Below are positions 5,826 to 5,877 of a stretch of 5,877 nt of DNA, in pieces; the stretch's first letter is position 1; each line of letters opens with the position of its first letter. The position numbers and the translations under genes were made by a program. The DNA is from an uncultured Saprospiraceae bacterium (lineage in GTDB: Bacteria; Bacteroidota; Bacteroidia; Chitinophagales; Saprospiraceae). Below the pieces are notes generated by a model that saw only the letters and a list, made by a program, of their open reading frames with translations, had not been told where the DNA came from and searched no databases. The stretch lies in assembly GCA_937959095.1 (NCBI GenBank), contig CALGLY010000769.1, positions 1 to 5,877 of the forward strand. The letters run 5' to 3'.

Positions 5826-5877
5826 TTACACTTTTTTATTGACAAAGTGGCTTTCTACTGCACCAGCAAAATGGCGT
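5826..5877 (-). CDS. Possible C-terminal end of an upstream minus-strand gene (partial)
   Basis: Read on the minus strand from the window edge, 16 open codons (RHFAGAVESHFVNKKV) end in TAA at 5826-5828. The residue composition is protein-like. The frame has the same direction as the methyltransferase gene, 101 bases upstream of its start. It is too short to recognise. The alternative is that the region is non-coding, or that it carries a plus-strand frame starting at 5783, which stops after 19 codons. Confidence 0.3.
   Translation of the reverse strand, partial: RHFAGAVESHFVNKKV

Overview
The window looks like a chromosomal stretch from a Bacteroidota bacterium. The evidence is low GC, A-rich leaders without Shine-Dalgarno sites, a lipoprotein with a Bacteroidota-style acidic sequence after the cysteine, and a LytS/LytTR two-component pair of the type common in that phylum. 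The dispersed hairpin repeats and heptad intergenic tracts recall Saprospiria-like genomes, but that placement is from memory and is not proven here.

Layout. Positions 1-350 are non-coding. They hold the right end of a dispersed repeat (2-31), a 21-bp tandem repeat built on a 7-bp period (within 55-110) and a 10-bp inverted repeat (139-148 with 221-230). Positions 351-1793 (+) encode a vanadium-dependent haloperoxidase-like (PAP2 superfamily) lipoprotein with all the expected active-site motifs. Positions 1794-2185 are non-coding: a long terminator-like stem-loop (1836-1895), a 189-bp MITE-like element with 28-bp terminal inverted repeats (1925-2113) containing a GC-rich hairpin, and a six-unit degenerate heptad tract (2129-2170). 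Positions 2186-3328 and 3370-4122 (+) encode a four-helix LytS-type sensor kinase and its LytTR response regulator, probably one operon. Positions 4162-5724 (-) encode a MidA-like SAM-dependent methyltransferase with C-terminal TPR repeats, convergent with the regulator. The last 150 bases hold the upstream region of the methyltransferase gene and possibly the last 16 codons of another minus-strand gene.

How the genes relate. Only the kinase/regulator pair has a clear functional link. The haloperoxidase gene is insulated by its own terminator and has repeat copies on both sides, so it reads as a free-standing unit. The methyltransferase is on the opposite strand with no obvious partner in view.

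No complete undescribed system is evident. The most unusual signals are non-coding: the inverted-repeat element with a third copy of its end at the window start, and the 7-bp-period tracts in every intergenic region that separates genes.
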